Source of the DNA: Progne subis subis
Taxonomy: Eukaryota; Chordata; Aves; Passeriformes; Hirundinidae
Assembly (NCBI GenBank): GCA_022316685.1
Contig: JAKJHU010001540.1
Span: forward strand, 1 to 64,000
Direction of reading: 5' to 3'
DNA: 64,000 nt
Below, piece after piece: positions 1-13,305 of this stretch; the stretch's first letter is position 1; each line of letters starts with the position of its first letter. Under the pieces are notes generated by a model. It searched no databases, was not told where the DNA came from, and saw only the letters and a program-made list of their open reading frames with translations. Made by a program: the position numbers and the translations under genes.

Positions 1-558
1 TTTTAATCACATTGAAGCTCACACTAGCAAGTCTCAGGTTTATTTACATATTTTTAACTGTGCTGCCATGTTTTTAAACAACCTTCTCCTTCAATGGCTT
101 TACTAGAGTACACACAAAGCCAAAGTACATCTAAACTTTGCTATTATTTCTAATTATAGTAAAAAAAGTAAATAGGATTTATGTTTTGTAGCATTTATGA
201 TACCAATAATTAAAGAACTATATATAAACTAAAGAATTTTTTAAAAAAGTCTTTCTAACCAAGTTAGCATCTGAACCCACCACTGACTTTTTCAACCTAC
301 TTCAGCAAAAATGTTTGCCTAGAAGTACATTTTGAGTGTATTAATAACAATTCAAACCTCAAAGATAGTTACTTATGGCAACGTCACAATTATGTTCAAG
401 TTCTAGGAGCATCGAGTTTTTTCTACACATTGACAGGGACTACATGTCAAAACAATAAATAAATCTGATAATGTGAAATATGCAAAGATATATTTTTAAG
501 CTATTAAAATAGTGTACAGACTGTATATAATGACAGGAGTTTGAATCATGCCACATAC

Positions 559-703
559 CTGTCTGGTAGTATGACTCAGCCACTGAAGGTTGAGGCTGGG
601 CAGCAGCAGCCACAGCCGCAGCAGTTGCTGTTGGTTGTTGATAGTATTGTTTGCTGTCATAAGCTACAGCTGGGGCAGTAGATCGAACATAAGAATAGGA
701 ATC
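559..703 (-). CDS. ZFR: ZFR exon 4
   Basis: A 145-bp exon after a TTTTTAG acceptor, encoding [20 protein letters not shown] through SVAESYYQT plus one base (phase 1), with a GTATGT donor. It continues the Gln/Ala/Tyr-rich ZFR sequence. The 6.0-kb intron between exons 3 and 4 holds a nearly full-length CR1, a nested LTR and a 3' CR1 fragment, so the host gene tolerates large intronic insertions. The gene continues beyond the left edge of the window. Confidence 0.92.
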
Positions 704-1134
704 CTAAAAATTCAAAAAAGAAAACCCATCAAATTTCTCCTTAAGTATATATCTGGAATAATAAGAATCATAAACAGAGTCAAAGATTTTTCTTCTGTTC
801 TACTTAAGTAGATTTTAAAAATATTTACAGATACATTATATACCAATATATGCATTAAAGAAATTAAATTTATGCTTACAGATACTTCAGGCCTGAAGAC
901 AACCCTGAATGGTCTTTTTCAGACATAATATAGGAATTAATCTCATGCTATTAAATGACTTTTTCCCTTACAAATTATTTTTGTTACCAAAAAGCAACTC
1001 TATGCACACTATAGTTTTTTATAATGACGATATCAGACTGTATTCCTGTAAAATATGAAGGAAAAAAACACCACAGATCTCCACAAACCACAATATATTC
1101 ACGAAATTAAAAACATGGAACCATGGCTTGGCCC

Positions 1135-4100
1135 TCCCTAAGACAGGAAGAGCCACCAGAAAAAAAAAACCAGTATCAAGGGGGTCCTATACTTTTCCCT
1201 TCGAGCAGGTAGAAGGCAGTAGCTAAAAGAAAAGGGGTGAATGGAGGCAAGTCCTCACTTGGGGCAGCAGGTGAGTCCCCTCCTTGCCCACATCATCCTC
1301 CCAGGTACCTCTGTACAATAGGTCTGAAGATGTGGAAAGCCAGTCAAAGGATGATGAGGATGGAGGTCCATCTACACCAGAGGTGTTGCCAGAGTCAGAA
1401 AGGCCTACCCTCTGTATAACGACCACCTCCACGAGGAAAAGACAGGTTGCAGCTGTAGGCAGTTGCCTTCTAAGGTGAACAGAGGGTACAATATGCTGAA
1501 TGGACCCTCCTCTTAGGGAAGTGTGCTACCTCTTTGGGGCCCAGGTTAAAGACATGACCAGGAAAGTTCTCTAGCCTGGTACAGCCTCAGACTACTACCC
1601 ATTATTGGTCTTCCACATGGCTGGTGATGAAATCACAATACGTAGTCCAAAGGCTATCAAAAGACTTCAGGACCTTGGGATAGCTGGTAAGGGAATCTGG
1701 AGTACAGGTTATTTTCTCCTCTATCCTCCCAGTTGTGGGCAGAGACACTGGAAGAAACAGATGAGCCCAGTCTAATACATGGCTCCATGGCTGGTGTCAA
1801 TGCCACAATTTCACATGTTTGTATAATGGGATGACCTACATGACACCAGGCATGCTGGAATCAGATGGGATTCCCCCTTCTCAAAAGGGGAAGAGGGTCT
1901 TTGCTCAGGAGCTAGCAGCACTCATTGATATAGAGCTTTAAACCAGACATAATGGGGGAGGGGGATAATATCAGGCTTGTCCTTGACAAGCTATGGGACA
2001 ACATATCAAGATTAGAGGGATGGAGTGGTAGCGAGGGCCTTCAGCCAGTGACTGAGATGTGCTAGCCACACTGAAGCACACTTGAAGACTTACAGAGCCA
2101 GGGCCTCCTGAGTATAGGAGAAGGGATTGCAGGTGACCTCGCCCCTAATGAGTCACAGCTGTGTTAATTACCCAAAACAGCCTCACCCCTGATAAGTCAC
2201 AGCTGTATCCAATAAAGATAAGTGTGATAAAAGGGGTGGGTTGGCTGATCAGGAAAGGACCCTGAGGAAGGATCCCGAGGAAAGAGATACTGAAGGAACA
2301 ATCCAGAAGGCCTAGAGGACTGGCCAAACAGGAGAGAGAATCAGTGCTGTGAGGTCAGTCTGGGTCTGCGGTTAGAGCCTGCAGTTGGAACCTGCAGTCA
2401 AAGTCTAGCTAGGTAAAAGCCTGCGGTCAGAGGCTGCAAGGAAATACATGCAAGGGAAATCTACAGTGGGGGCTTGCTGTAGCCAGTCAGTGAGCAGCTG
2501 GAGTCAGGATAACTGAATTGTGAAGAGGAATAAACAGAAGACTTTTTTCATGCTGTGATAAACAAGTAGTCTGTGTCTTGGCTCATTTCTACCCTCTAAC
2601 AAGAGGGCTTCTGTAACACCTGAGGTAATAGAAACCGCCAGGGAAACACCTCAAGGGAGGAGTGTTCCTCTAAAAAAGGTGACATGCTGACAGCCCAGCT
2701 GAGATGTCTTTACACCAATGCATGCAGCATGGGCAACAAACAGGAGGAGTTGGAAGTCTCCATGCTGCTACAAAGCTACAACCTTGTTGCTATTACTGAA
2801 ACTTGATGGGACAACTCCCATGACTGGAGTGTGGTCATCAATGGCTACAGGCTGTTCAGAAGGGATAGAGGAAAAAAGAGGGGTAGAGGGGTTTCCCCCC
2901 TTTGTCAATAAATGGATAGATTATGAAGAGCTGTCTCTGAAGAACAGCCATGAGAAGGTTGAAAGCTTGAGTGAGAAATACAGAGTGAGCTGAAAAAGGG
3001 AACCCTGTGGTTGGTGTTTACTACAGGCTGTTCAATCAGGAGAAGCCTATTGATGAAGACTTCTTGCTCCAGCTACAGAAAACATTGCAGTCGCAGGTTC
3101 TTGTCCTGCTAGGGAGCTTCAATCACCCCAACATCAGCTGGGAAAGTAGCACAGGGAGCTGTAGGCAATCCAGGAGACTCCTGGAATGCATGGAGGATAA
3201 CTTCTTGAGCCAGATAATACATAGCACTACCAGAGGGGATGTGTTACTGGACCTAATGGTCACCAGTGTAAGTGAGCTAATGAGGGTCATCAAGATTGGA
3301 GGCAGCCTGGTCTGCAGTGATCATGCACTTGTGGAATTTGCAGTCCTGAGGAATACAGGTCAGGCAGAGTCAAGACCCAGAATTTTAGGAAACTAAGCTT
3401 CCAGCTGTTCAAGGAGTTAGTCAATGGGATCCCTCTGAGAAACTTCCCTCAGGGACAAGAAGCAGAACAGAGCTGGCAGATCTTTAAGGAAGTCTTCCAT
3501 TGAGCAAAGAGAGCTTGCAATCCGCAGGCACAAGAAGTCAGGCAAAGAAGGCAAGAGACCAGCATAGCTGAGTCAAACTAAAGGGCAAGAGGGAAATGCA
3601 CAGGCAGTGGAATCAAGGACAGGTGTCCTGGAAAACATATCAGGACACCGGTTACGTCAGGATGATGTGTGGAAGGCCAAGGTGCAGCAGGAGCTGAACT
3701 CAACAAAGGAGGCAAAGAATAACAAGAAGGACTTCTACAGGTATGTCAGCCAGAAAAGGAAGGTCAAAGAAGATGTACCACTCCTGATAAGCAAGACTGG
3801 CAAACTCTCAATAATAATGAGGAAAAAGCTGAGGTACTCAATAGCTTTGTTGACTCAGTCTTCAATGGCAACTTCTCTTCCCACACTTCTCAAGTGGATA
3901 GACTGCAAGATAGACTGGGAGAGCAAAGTCCCTCCCACTGTAAGAGAAGATCAGGTTCATGACCACCTGAGGAACCTGAACATACATAAGTCTATAGGAC
4001 CTGATGAGATGAATCAGAGTCCTGAGGGAATTGGCTGATGTAGTTGCCAAGCCATTCTCCATCATATTTGAAAAGTCATGGCAGTCATGTGAAGCCCCAG

Positions 4101-4857
4101 GTGACTGGAAAAAGGGAAACATTGCACCCATCTTTAAAAAGGGTAGAAAGGAAGACCCTGGGAACTACTACCCTGTCAGCATCACATCTGTGCCCAGGAA
4201 GATCCTGGAACAGATCCTCCTAGAAGTTCTGCTAAGGCACATCAAAGACAGGGAGGTGATTCGGGACAATCAGCACAGCTTCACCAAGGGCAAGTCTGAC
4301 CAACCTAGTGGCCATCTACAATGGAGTAACTCCATCAGTGGATGAGGGAAGGGCTACAGATGTCCTTTATTTAGACTTCTGTAAAGCCTTTGACATGGTC
4401 CCCCACAATATCCTTCTCTCTCAGTTGGAGAGAGGATTCAATGGGTGGGCTGTTCAGTGGATAAGGAGTTGCTTGGATGGTTGCATCCAGAGTATAGCTG
4501 TCAGTGGCTTAGTGTCCCAATGGACATCGATGACAAGTGGTGTCCCTCAGGGGTTTGTATTGGGACCAAGCGTTATTCAATGTCTTCATCAATGACATAG
4601 ATGAAAGGATCAAGTGTACCCTCAGCAAGTTTGCAGATGACACCAAGCTGAGCAGTACAGTTGACACTCCTGAAGGATGGGATGCCATCCAGAGCGACCT
4701 GGACAAGCCCAAGATGTGGCCCATGGGAAACTCATGAGGTTCAACAAGACTAAGTGCAAGGTGCTGCACCTGGGTCTGGGCAATCTCTTGAATCAATACA
4801 GGGTGGAGAATGAAGAAATTGAGAGCAGCCCTGCCAAGGACTTGGGGGTGCTGATGA
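1135..4857 (+). mobile_element. Nearly full-length degenerate CR1 LINE
   Basis: CR1 retroelement inside ZFR intron 3. The segment before 2112 resembles the CR1 ORF1 region (esterase-like protein). From 2619 on the ORF2 endonuclease is recognisable (LRCLYTNACSMGNKQEELE, then AITET). Reverse transcriptase follows with [15 protein letters not shown] near 4370, a VPQG block and FADDTKLS near 4640. Frames are broken by many stops and shifts, so the element is dead. It lacks its 3' end: at 4857 it runs straight into the 3' end of another CR1 in the opposite direction. A solo LTR interrupts it at 2113-2618. Confidence 0.85.
2113..2618 (+). mobile_element. Solo LTR nested in CR1
   Basis: A 506-bp block that interrupts CR1 and is flanked by the 6-bp duplication CCTGAG (2107-2112 and 2619-2624). 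It ends GTAACA and has AATAAA at about 2529, before a 3' part typical of an LTR. A 6-bp duplication points to a class II (ERVK-like) element. The 5' end reads TATAGG rather than the usual TG, so the start may be mutated. Confidence 0.6.
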
Positions 4858-5315
4858 ATGAAATCATAGAATCATTATGGTTAGAAAAGACCTCTAAGAT
4901 CACCAGGTCCAACAGTTAACCTAGCACTACCACCATGTTCACTACTAAACCATATCCACACAGTTTTTGAACATTTCCAGTAATGGCGACTCTACCACTT
5001 CCCTGGGCAGCCTGTTCCAATGCTTTAGAACCCTTCCTGTAAAGAAATTTTTCCTAATATCCAAACCAAACTGCTCTTGGTACAACTTGAGGCCATTTCC
5101 TTTTGTGTTGTTACTTGTGAAATGAGACTGAGACCCACCTCACTACAACCTCTTTTCAGAGCAGTAAGATCTCCCCTCAACCTCTTTTTCTCCAGGCTAC
5201 ACATCCCTAGCTCCCTCAGCCACTCCTCAGAAGACTTATGTTCCAGACCCTTCACTATCTTCACTGCCCTTCTTTGGACATGCTCCAGTGCTTCAATGTC
5301 TTTCTTGTAGAATTT
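4858..5315 (-). mobile_element. CR1 3' fragment, minus strand
   Basis: A 5'-truncated CR1. On the minus strand it encodes the reverse transcriptase C-terminus ([20 protein letters not shown]) and ends at 4858 in the CR1 3' tail repeat (ATTCTATG type). It abuts the plus-strand CR1 tail-to-tail. Confidence 0.85.
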
Positions 5316-6703
5316 TTCTTTAATTTAGGGGACTCTTTTCTATCTGAATGCATCTAGTAACTGAGTAGTTTAACAACCTTGTAATTATGTATAAACATGC
5401 TACTGGAAAGACTCCTATATTTTGGTTCATTACCATATGTAACAAAGTACAAAGCCATACAAAGGAATTCATAACATACAGTGACAGTATAGTAGCTTTA
5501 AACAAATAAAAATGCAAATTAGAGTCTAGATAATGTAGCAAAAAAGCTGATAAAAATACAAATAAAGCTCACATTTCTAATAGGAAACTACCTGGCCATA
5601 TAAAACTGCTCGTCTTTCTGCATCTAAGCTATCTGATTGAAACCAGTGGGCTAGGGTTACTGATGTGTATATACCCTTGCATTGTGTCAATTTAGACAGA
5701 CACAAAAGACTGCAACTTCTCACTCTTTGGAGTAAACACTTATCTTAAATAAGTCCCAAGATAACTACTACATACCAAAATCTTCCAACTGCAAAACTGA
5801 TGCAGCACTGATTTGTACTGCTAGATTTCTTTATTTCTGAAGAGGAATAGCAGTCACTGACAGGATGTTGTTTCATAAGACATTTAAGCCAGTGTAAGAA
5901 CGGGAAGTTGTCTGAGGTACCATGACATCTCTCCTCACCCTACATGATTCCATATCCATCTCTTGCATTGGCACCACAACTATGCAGAACCAAGGAAATT
6001 CTGCAGAAGCCTGTCAATCCCATGGAAATATGCTGTTCCCTTTTTAGTTAGTTAACCTTCTGTGGAATCCTTATCCTGAACTGACCTACCCAAATGCTGA
6101 CAACTGCTAGATTTAATGCAAAGAAATGTAAGTAAAGGTCAGAGCGAGATGAAAACAGACTAACAGTTTCCTTTTGTAAAAGCTTGTAGCCACACAATGG
6201 TAGGCAGTAGTCTTACAAAGGGTACCCAAAATCTACTCAAAAGACAGTTCCTCTCCTAGAGTAATCTTCTATCCTCCTACTTTTGGTGCTAGAGCTCCTG
6301 TGGCAACCAGGAATCTGACAAGGGAACTACTTCTATCTCCCACTGAAAATTTTTATTGGAACAGTTTTTTCATCTAAATCAGTTCCATGACCCATTTAAC
6401 TGCATGCCACTTGGACAGTTAGGCTAGCCAAGACAAGTATTTCAGCAGTAGTTCACAAAATCATTTGGAGATAAATGTCAATACATTGTTTATTGTGTGA
6501 ATGTCTAAATCTTAGCAGTATTACTGCTGATAATCCTCTATACGCACCACACGGGACGGCAGTCACTTCACATTCTATCACAGTTTTAGCTGTGAGCCAT
6601 GGAAGAAAAAATATAAATATCACCACATTCTCTTATCCAAACAGGCCTCCTCCTTTTAACATATCATTTAAAAATTGCATTTTATTTTTTTTTTTAAACA
6701 CAC
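5316..6703. other. ZFR intron 3, unannotated part
   Basis: AT-rich intronic sequence. I see no coding exon, RNA gene or clear repeat on either strand. Confidence 0.6.
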
Positions 6704-6986
6704 CTGGTAATTCTGCGTAGTGACAGGAGGTGGTGGTGGTGGAGCTTCTTGTTGCCTCTGTGTATAACCATAATCTGTAGCTGTGTGCGCTGTAGGATAG
6801 CCTCCATAAGCAGCAGCTGTTGCAGCAGCTGCAACAGCTACTGGAGCAGACCTGGCTACTGCAACTGTAGCTGCTGCTGGAGCATAGGCTGCGGTGACAG
6901 TGTGCGCAGCAACTGGTGCCTGGTGGACAGTGTAGCTGGCAACTGTAGTTGGATGGGAATAAGCTACACCCGAAGCTGGCTGCTGG
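6704..6986 (-). CDS. ZFR: ZFR exon 3, Ala/Tyr/Gln-rich region
   Basis: A 283-bp exon. It starts by completing the serine codon ([18 protein letters not shown]) and ends TTQNYQ in phase 0 before a GTGTGT donor. The translation is the low-complexity alanine, valine and tyrosine-rich part of ZFR, including a run of six prolines ([12 protein letters not shown]). It is open throughout and matches the known N-terminal half of ZFR closely. The preceding intron is 9.9 kb and carries an old CR1, a younger CR1 and LTRs. Confidence 0.93.
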
Positions 6987-9900
6987 CTACATTAGAAAAA
7001 GACAGTAAGTAAATAATTAGATTAATCCAACATACTCATCTAATGCCTAAACATTTCAAACTCCCAGATTTGATTCATACTTTTCTGTTCTACAAACAGA
7101 TCTGGAACAGCCATCATACACTGTAATTACTTTTATTACCTCTTATCCACCCCATTAAAAAGGCTGTATAATTCTGAAGTTTCTGTGAATGCAAATATAT
7201 CATGCCGGCAATGACTTTCTTCTTAGCAAGGAGTGGTGGTAGCTGTATTCCGCTGCTTGAAAAGAACCCAAGCCTTTCATTCAAAATAATACAGAAGTCT
7301 TACACAGTTATCTTTTCATGACCAAAAGGTTTTTAAGTGTTTTAGTGGTTCTTCAATAAAACTGATATACCTGTTAAATTAAGAAAAATACTATTTTTTT
7401 GTGAGAGCTCATTACTGATATGCACTCGCATAATGTTTTTCAGTAAGTCCTATTAAAGTAATGAGATTTTAAAGACTTCTGTGAAAAATAGCTCAGAACT
7501 CTTAAATTTAAGGAAGAGACACTTTAAATATTTCTGATGTGGGAGTTTTCCCACAAAAATTGAAAATTATAAAAGCTGGCCCCACTCACTCATACAGAAG
7601 TCCACTGCCTCACAACATGAAGCATCAAAAGAACGGGCAGTCAAATCAAGGAATACAACTGCTACCAGAGGTCTGGCAATCTTCCAGGCACATGCTGAGA
7701 CTAATTTGCTTCTCTTTAATGTGCAGGTAAAACATTACTACATAGCTATTTAATAAGAATAAATAAATATTAATAGTGGCAATAAAAAATGATGGCTTCT
7801 AAGACAATTATTTGAATGAAAACTAATATTGTTGTCCTATAATGATTTATAACTTTGCATTATTATTAAAATCCTATAATAGCTATTTTTAAACAAATAA
7901 AGTGAACTGGGCAAAATATCACTATCTGGAACAATTATATGAAATAGGGGACTGAGTGCTTATTATGAAATTTTTAGCACACTTCCTGTACTGATTTTCA
8001 ATATTTTAGAATCTCTATAGAGTTTCACATCTCCATAGCACTATTAAAAGATTATTCAAAAACAATTCCATACCCATCAAGGAGGTAGTATCCTCTAATT
8101 TTTAGAAAAAAAATAGAAAAATGAAATCTTGGAAGCAAACATACTCAGTGTCAAAGTGGAATTTCAGCATGATTATACTCAAAACCAAAAGGAAGGAGTT
8201 GCGGTATTTCTTTCCTAAAGACTGCAATATTCTCTCTGACAGCTATCAGAAACAAAGCACCTTTCAACTATAGTTACTATTACTTTTGCAAAAGACATTT
8301 CCATAACTGCCTTTTAATAAATTTTCTAAAGAAAAACTGATTTTGTAATTTTAATTACAGCAGAAACACACAGAGAAAATGTTATTATTATTGGACTTAC
8401 ATACCTGGACTCTACCTTCTTCCCATCTTAGGCCTGTTTGCTTTAAAAACTACTTGCATTTCATCCAAATTTAATTCAGCTGTGAATTGTACTCACAATT
8501 GTTTCATTTAATTTTCAACTTTTTAGCATACTAGTGGAAGGAAAAGACCTGACACTCCGGTGTAGCTCCCACCACTGCTTGATGTATATAAAAAGTTTAT
8601 CTATTTTGTCAGTTTAGAGTGAGAAATCAAACTCCATCAGAAAATTCAGGAAGACTATTTTATGATGGTAAAAGTGAATGACAATCTATAAAATTAGGCT
8701 GTATTATCTACATAACTAACAACGCAGAAGTGTAAAATATTCATACGTTCTGAGGTAGTTCACATTATCATATGTACATACTAAAAATACATTACATTGG
8801 GAAAACAGGCAGCAGACTTTGTCTCAAACTGCACTTGAACGCATCAACAGTCTAATACTGCCAACAAGGAAAAGTCTTCCTCTCCACTCTTATTCCTTCC
8901 TCCCACATACCAAACCTGGCTATGCCATCCTATTTCATCCCTAGTGCTAGTTCTGTTACTTGTCAAGCTAGTCATTGCACTGATTTAACTCATTAATCTA
9001 GCAGAAAATGATGAGATTTTTAATTTTTTTTTTCCTGAGCTCATTTTCTAATGTGGTAGAAATGTTAGAAACACTGTAGCTCACAAAATAGTCTGCTGTG
9101 TGCTAGAACCCACATAAGTTATACATATGGAAGCAGAGGAAAATAATCAAATAATAGGAGAGAGAGAAAGAACAGGGACCCGCCCAGGAAGCATTAATCT
9201 GTCTCAAGTTTCATGAAACTGTGCTTAAGTTACTATTACAAAATACAATACAGTGTTAACAACACACTATGAGGTAACAGTATGTCTATCAACAAAAATG
9301 CTTTTGTTCTCAGAATATATATATATATATATATATGATTAAAGCTGCCTGACAGTTTTCAGTGTTTAATACTGTGAAGAGATTGTGATCATTATGAGCA
9401 GGACTATTAACAAGATTCTGCTAACAGACAGTTTAATTTCTTCAGTGCTGTTTTTGTAACAAAGTTCCTTATCATGGTATAGAATTAGAAGCTCAAATAA
9501 TTTGATTTCTAAGGCTAATATAATTCTATGACCATGTTTATTTTAGCAAATCTGTTCCCCTTGCTTCTGCAACACCATGCAGAGCTAGTGACCAAGTTTG
9601 CAAGACCACAAGAAAAATATTCTAGAACTGACTGCTACTTCATTTTTAAAAGTTATGTTATGCTACGTTACAGAAATTCATATCAACATCTTTCCTAAAT
9701 TAATGTTTCTTTTTCTCCCCATGGTCTTACTGAGAACCTTTTAACATAAAGATGACCAGATACTTTCAGGTAATTAATTTATAATCAAAATATTTTTGTG
9801 TCACTGTCATTTAACTTACAAGAGATTTTAATCTTTCTTTGGTGATTAGTGCCTCATCACATTTGCCAAGATGAACTTACCTCCCTCCAAACTATTTTGC

Positions 9901-10679
9901 TAGCTCCTTCTTCCATCAATCTTTCTTGCAATTTTTCATTGCACATATCCTAGTATTATCTATTCTTTCATTACTACAGATGGCAAGAATTGTATGGATC
10001 ATTTGAGATGAAGTTTCAGTTGTGCCACTCACTCTACTCCAGACTTTCTTTCCAAAGAATCCAGCTTCCTCAGAGCAGCTTCTTGTAAAGTTACCTGTGT
10101 ATTGACAATATTTCCTTTGCATCAAATATCACAACGCACCATAAATAATAAGACTCAAGACCAATCCCTAGAGTACTCCACTGCAACTATTCCTCTTTGA
10201 TAATCACTCTTCTAATTCTACTAACCACCTCTGCCATCTCCTTCTCTACAATTCTTTTACTAATCTCTAATTTAAGTAATAATTTTCCATATTGCACCAC
10301 ATCAAGTATTTCAACTTAGTCCTAATAAATAAGACTCAAAAAACTTAGACACTTGATCAAGCTATTAGAGCAACAATGAAATACGGTATATCAGCTGAGC
10401 TATGGTAACAAACCATGTGTGCTCTTTACTGTAACAAAGAAAGTAATTCAGTTTAGCTTAATCCCCTAACATAGTGGGGAAAAAGTAGAACCAAATTAGA
10501 AACAGACAGAGAAGCTAACTGATTGACCTAGTACCTTAGTGAGTTTTCTTTGTAGATCAACTCTTCCCCCAAATAAATTCTAATATCCTTAATTGCATCT
10601 TTGAGTTCAAAGAATTCTAGTGCTCTTCATATGAAAAGATATGTAGTCCAACTGGCCTTACTAACTAGACAGAACTTAG
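6987..10679. other. ZFR intron 2, unannotated part
   Basis: AT-rich intron without a recognisable gene or young repeat. The only simple repeat noted is (AT)11 at 9315-9336. Confidence 0.6.
9315..9336. repeat. (AT)11 microsatellite
   Basis: Eleven uninterrupted AT units inside ZFR intron 2. Confidence 0.95.
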
Positions 10680-10895
10680 AAATGACAGAATAATTTAGGC
10701 TGAAACAAAGATTGAGGTCATCTGTTCTAACCCTGTGCCCAAAGCCCAGCTAATAACAAAGTTACATTAGTTTTCCCAGGGCTTTGTGTCCAATCAGTTT
10801 CCAATCATCTCCAAGAATGGAGAATCCAAGACTGCTCTAGACAACCTGTTCCAATATCTGAGCACCCTCACTGTCAAAATTTTTTTCATAAGTTT
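10680..10895 (-). mobile_element. Old CR1 3' fragment
   Basis: A diverged CR1 tail on the minus strand: the recognisable 3' UTR text (ACAACCTGTTCCAATATCTG region, then GAGCACCCTCACTG) is present with many changes. No intact coding remains. Confidence 0.65.
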
Positions 10896-11608
10896 ATGAA
10901 ATATTGTTTCAAAAGCAAATAAGTTCTAAACCAACATTTACTTAAAGCAAACCCAGTTTGTGAACAGTCAATTCAAGGAAACTTCATATTACAATTCTTA
11001 CAGTATTTTAACTTACTATCAAAACACATCATTCTTTGACTTAAGTTACAGGCAAAGGACTCGTCAGCTTCAAATCTTACTCTGCTGCATTGCTTTAATA
11101 ATACCTCTTCTGCCAGAGATTTTCATTCAAAATGAATCTATTTTATTCATACCACACCTATTTCTTTAGCTGATCATAATAGTAACAGTGCTTCCCCACC
11201 AAGCTCACTTTAATTTCTATTTTCTAGGAACAACACACATTCTTCAATACTCATCTTCCATCTTGGATTTCTATTTCACTCTATTTTCACTATCACAGCC
11301 ACAGCCAGTGTACAGGCTACATGCTGCACTCAATTGTTCTTCTCCATGCTCTGTAGATGTATGTTTTAGTTAATGACAGGTCATTTCCAGCACCTTACCT
11401 AATGTTTTTCATCTCTCCCTACGTGCCCTAAACTACTACTTGCATAACCCTATTTCCCTATGTGTTGGAAATTATATAACTTTCCTAATGAATGGCTTTA
11501 ATTAACTTTATTAATTGCTTTAAATAATCATAAGCAGTGTATTACTCTTAAGCAGTGTAATTTTCATTTTAGCCAGCATGTAGCTAAGTTGTTTTGGTTT
11601 TTTTACAG

Positions 11609-12100
11609 ACTGTTATTGTTAGACTTTGATTATTAGATCACTGAAACTTTAAGTTTTGCTAAACTAACCCAGATAAGCTTCAGTAAACAAAGTCCGAGGG
11701 ACTTAAAAGCTGGACACCTGGAATCCAGAATTTATAGCCCTCCAAGGACATGTTGAAGTAACCAGAAGATAGAGGAGACTAACAAAGACGATCCAACATG
11801 TGCTGCAGACTCCCTGTCTGGGAAAAAGATAATAAAAAGACTGAAAAACGTGGACTAATGAGCATGAGAAGTGGGAAATCAATAACCAATAGAAGACAGA
11901 ATACTAATTAATGAAGAGAATTATGTAATTTAGAACAAATTAACATTAATTTGTTTGCTAATAATGTATAAATAAGTAAAGTTTTGAAAGTTGTGTGCAC
12001 CTAGGTGAAACTATCCCCTTATGCACCCTGGCCTAGAATAAAGTAATGCCTACTCCTTAATACTAAAAAAATTGTGTTAGATAGTTTAATTTATCCCAAC
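11609..12100 (+). mobile_element. LTR-like element, probably ERVL-type
   Basis: A block beginning TGTTATTG, with AATAAA at about 12038 and a TTTATCCCAACA end, resembling an avian LTR. I could not confirm a target duplication, so the edges are approximate. Confidence 0.4.
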
Positions 12101-12736
12101 ATTTTCAGTGAGACATGCTCTTTGCTTCCTCCTTCCAAATAAGCTCACTTCTATTCAGAGGTTTTAGACCCCAAGGTATACCTAGCTTGCTCGCATCTTT
12201 CACATCTTACCTAAAAATCCCCAAGGATTCAAGAGAATTAATTCTTTACATAGAATTATTGTACTGCAGCGCATGAGAGAAGTTTGGGCTTTTTTAAAAC
12301 ACCTTTGACTCAAATCTTTGAATAACAACTACACTAAATTCTGCTGACATTAGTGATAGAAAATACTGATGTTTGTGATACATTAGTATCAGAAAAAGTG
12401 CCATATATTATAAAATACCACTATATTAAACCTCCTACATAAGGCTGATTGCAGCAAGCTGTGACCATGTATTTTTCTCCACGTTAATCTTCAATTCCAT
12501 GTCAATCTGATTTTCTGGGGAGTGAAGGGCCACACTGGCTCATAATTTTACAGAAATTATCCATCTACTTCTCTTTACTTGGTTGCACACCATTGACAAC
12601 TCATTATCAAAACATTGATGTTATTCAAGTCTAGATAACAGCCATGTTCACAATGATAATGCATGACAAAAAGAACTGAGCTTTAGATGTTATGTTTGCC
12701 TGAAAACTATCAACCACTAACATTTTCCTTGTCAAA

Positions 12737-13278
12737 ATCACAGAATCAAAGAATGGCTGAGGTTGGAAAAGACATCTGGAGGGTCCAATCCTGTTCAAGC
12801 AGGGCCAGCAAGAGCCAGTTTCCCAGGACTATGTCCAGACTATTTGAACATCTTCAAGGAGGGAGACTCCAGAAGTTTACTGGGAAACCTGTGTCAGTGC
12901 TGCCACCCTCACAGTTTAAAAAACATTTTCTGATGTCCAGAGGGAACCACCTGTGTTTTGGTTTGTGCCCATTGCCCCTGGTCCTGTCACTGGGCACCAC
13001 TGACAATAGCCTGTCTCTGTCCTCTTTGCACTCTTCCTTTAGGTATTTATATACATTAACAAGATCCCCCTTGAGCCTTCTTATCTCTAGGCTAAACAGT
13101 CACAGCTCTTTCTCTCAGCCTTTCTTCATAGGTGAGAGGCTCCAGCCCCTTCATCATCTTTGTGGCCTTTCATTGGACTCTCTCCAATATGTCCATGTCT
13201 CTCTTGCACTGGGGAGCCCAGAACTGGACACAAGACTCCAGGTCAGATGGGATGTAACTGGCTCAACTGTGCTGATGT
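12737..13278 (-). mobile_element. CR1 3' fragment
   Basis: CR1 tail in minus orientation: the 3' repeat (ATCACAGAATCAAAGAATGG) begins at 12737 and the RT C-terminus follows upstream on the minus strand. It is 5' truncated near 13278. Confidence 0.85.
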
Positions 13279-13305
13279 GAGAGGCACATGTCATGTCTTA
13301 GAAGG

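Noticed and set aside
12687..13280. 197-codon plus-strand open frame
   Set aside because: It is antisense to the CR1 fragment at 12737-13278.
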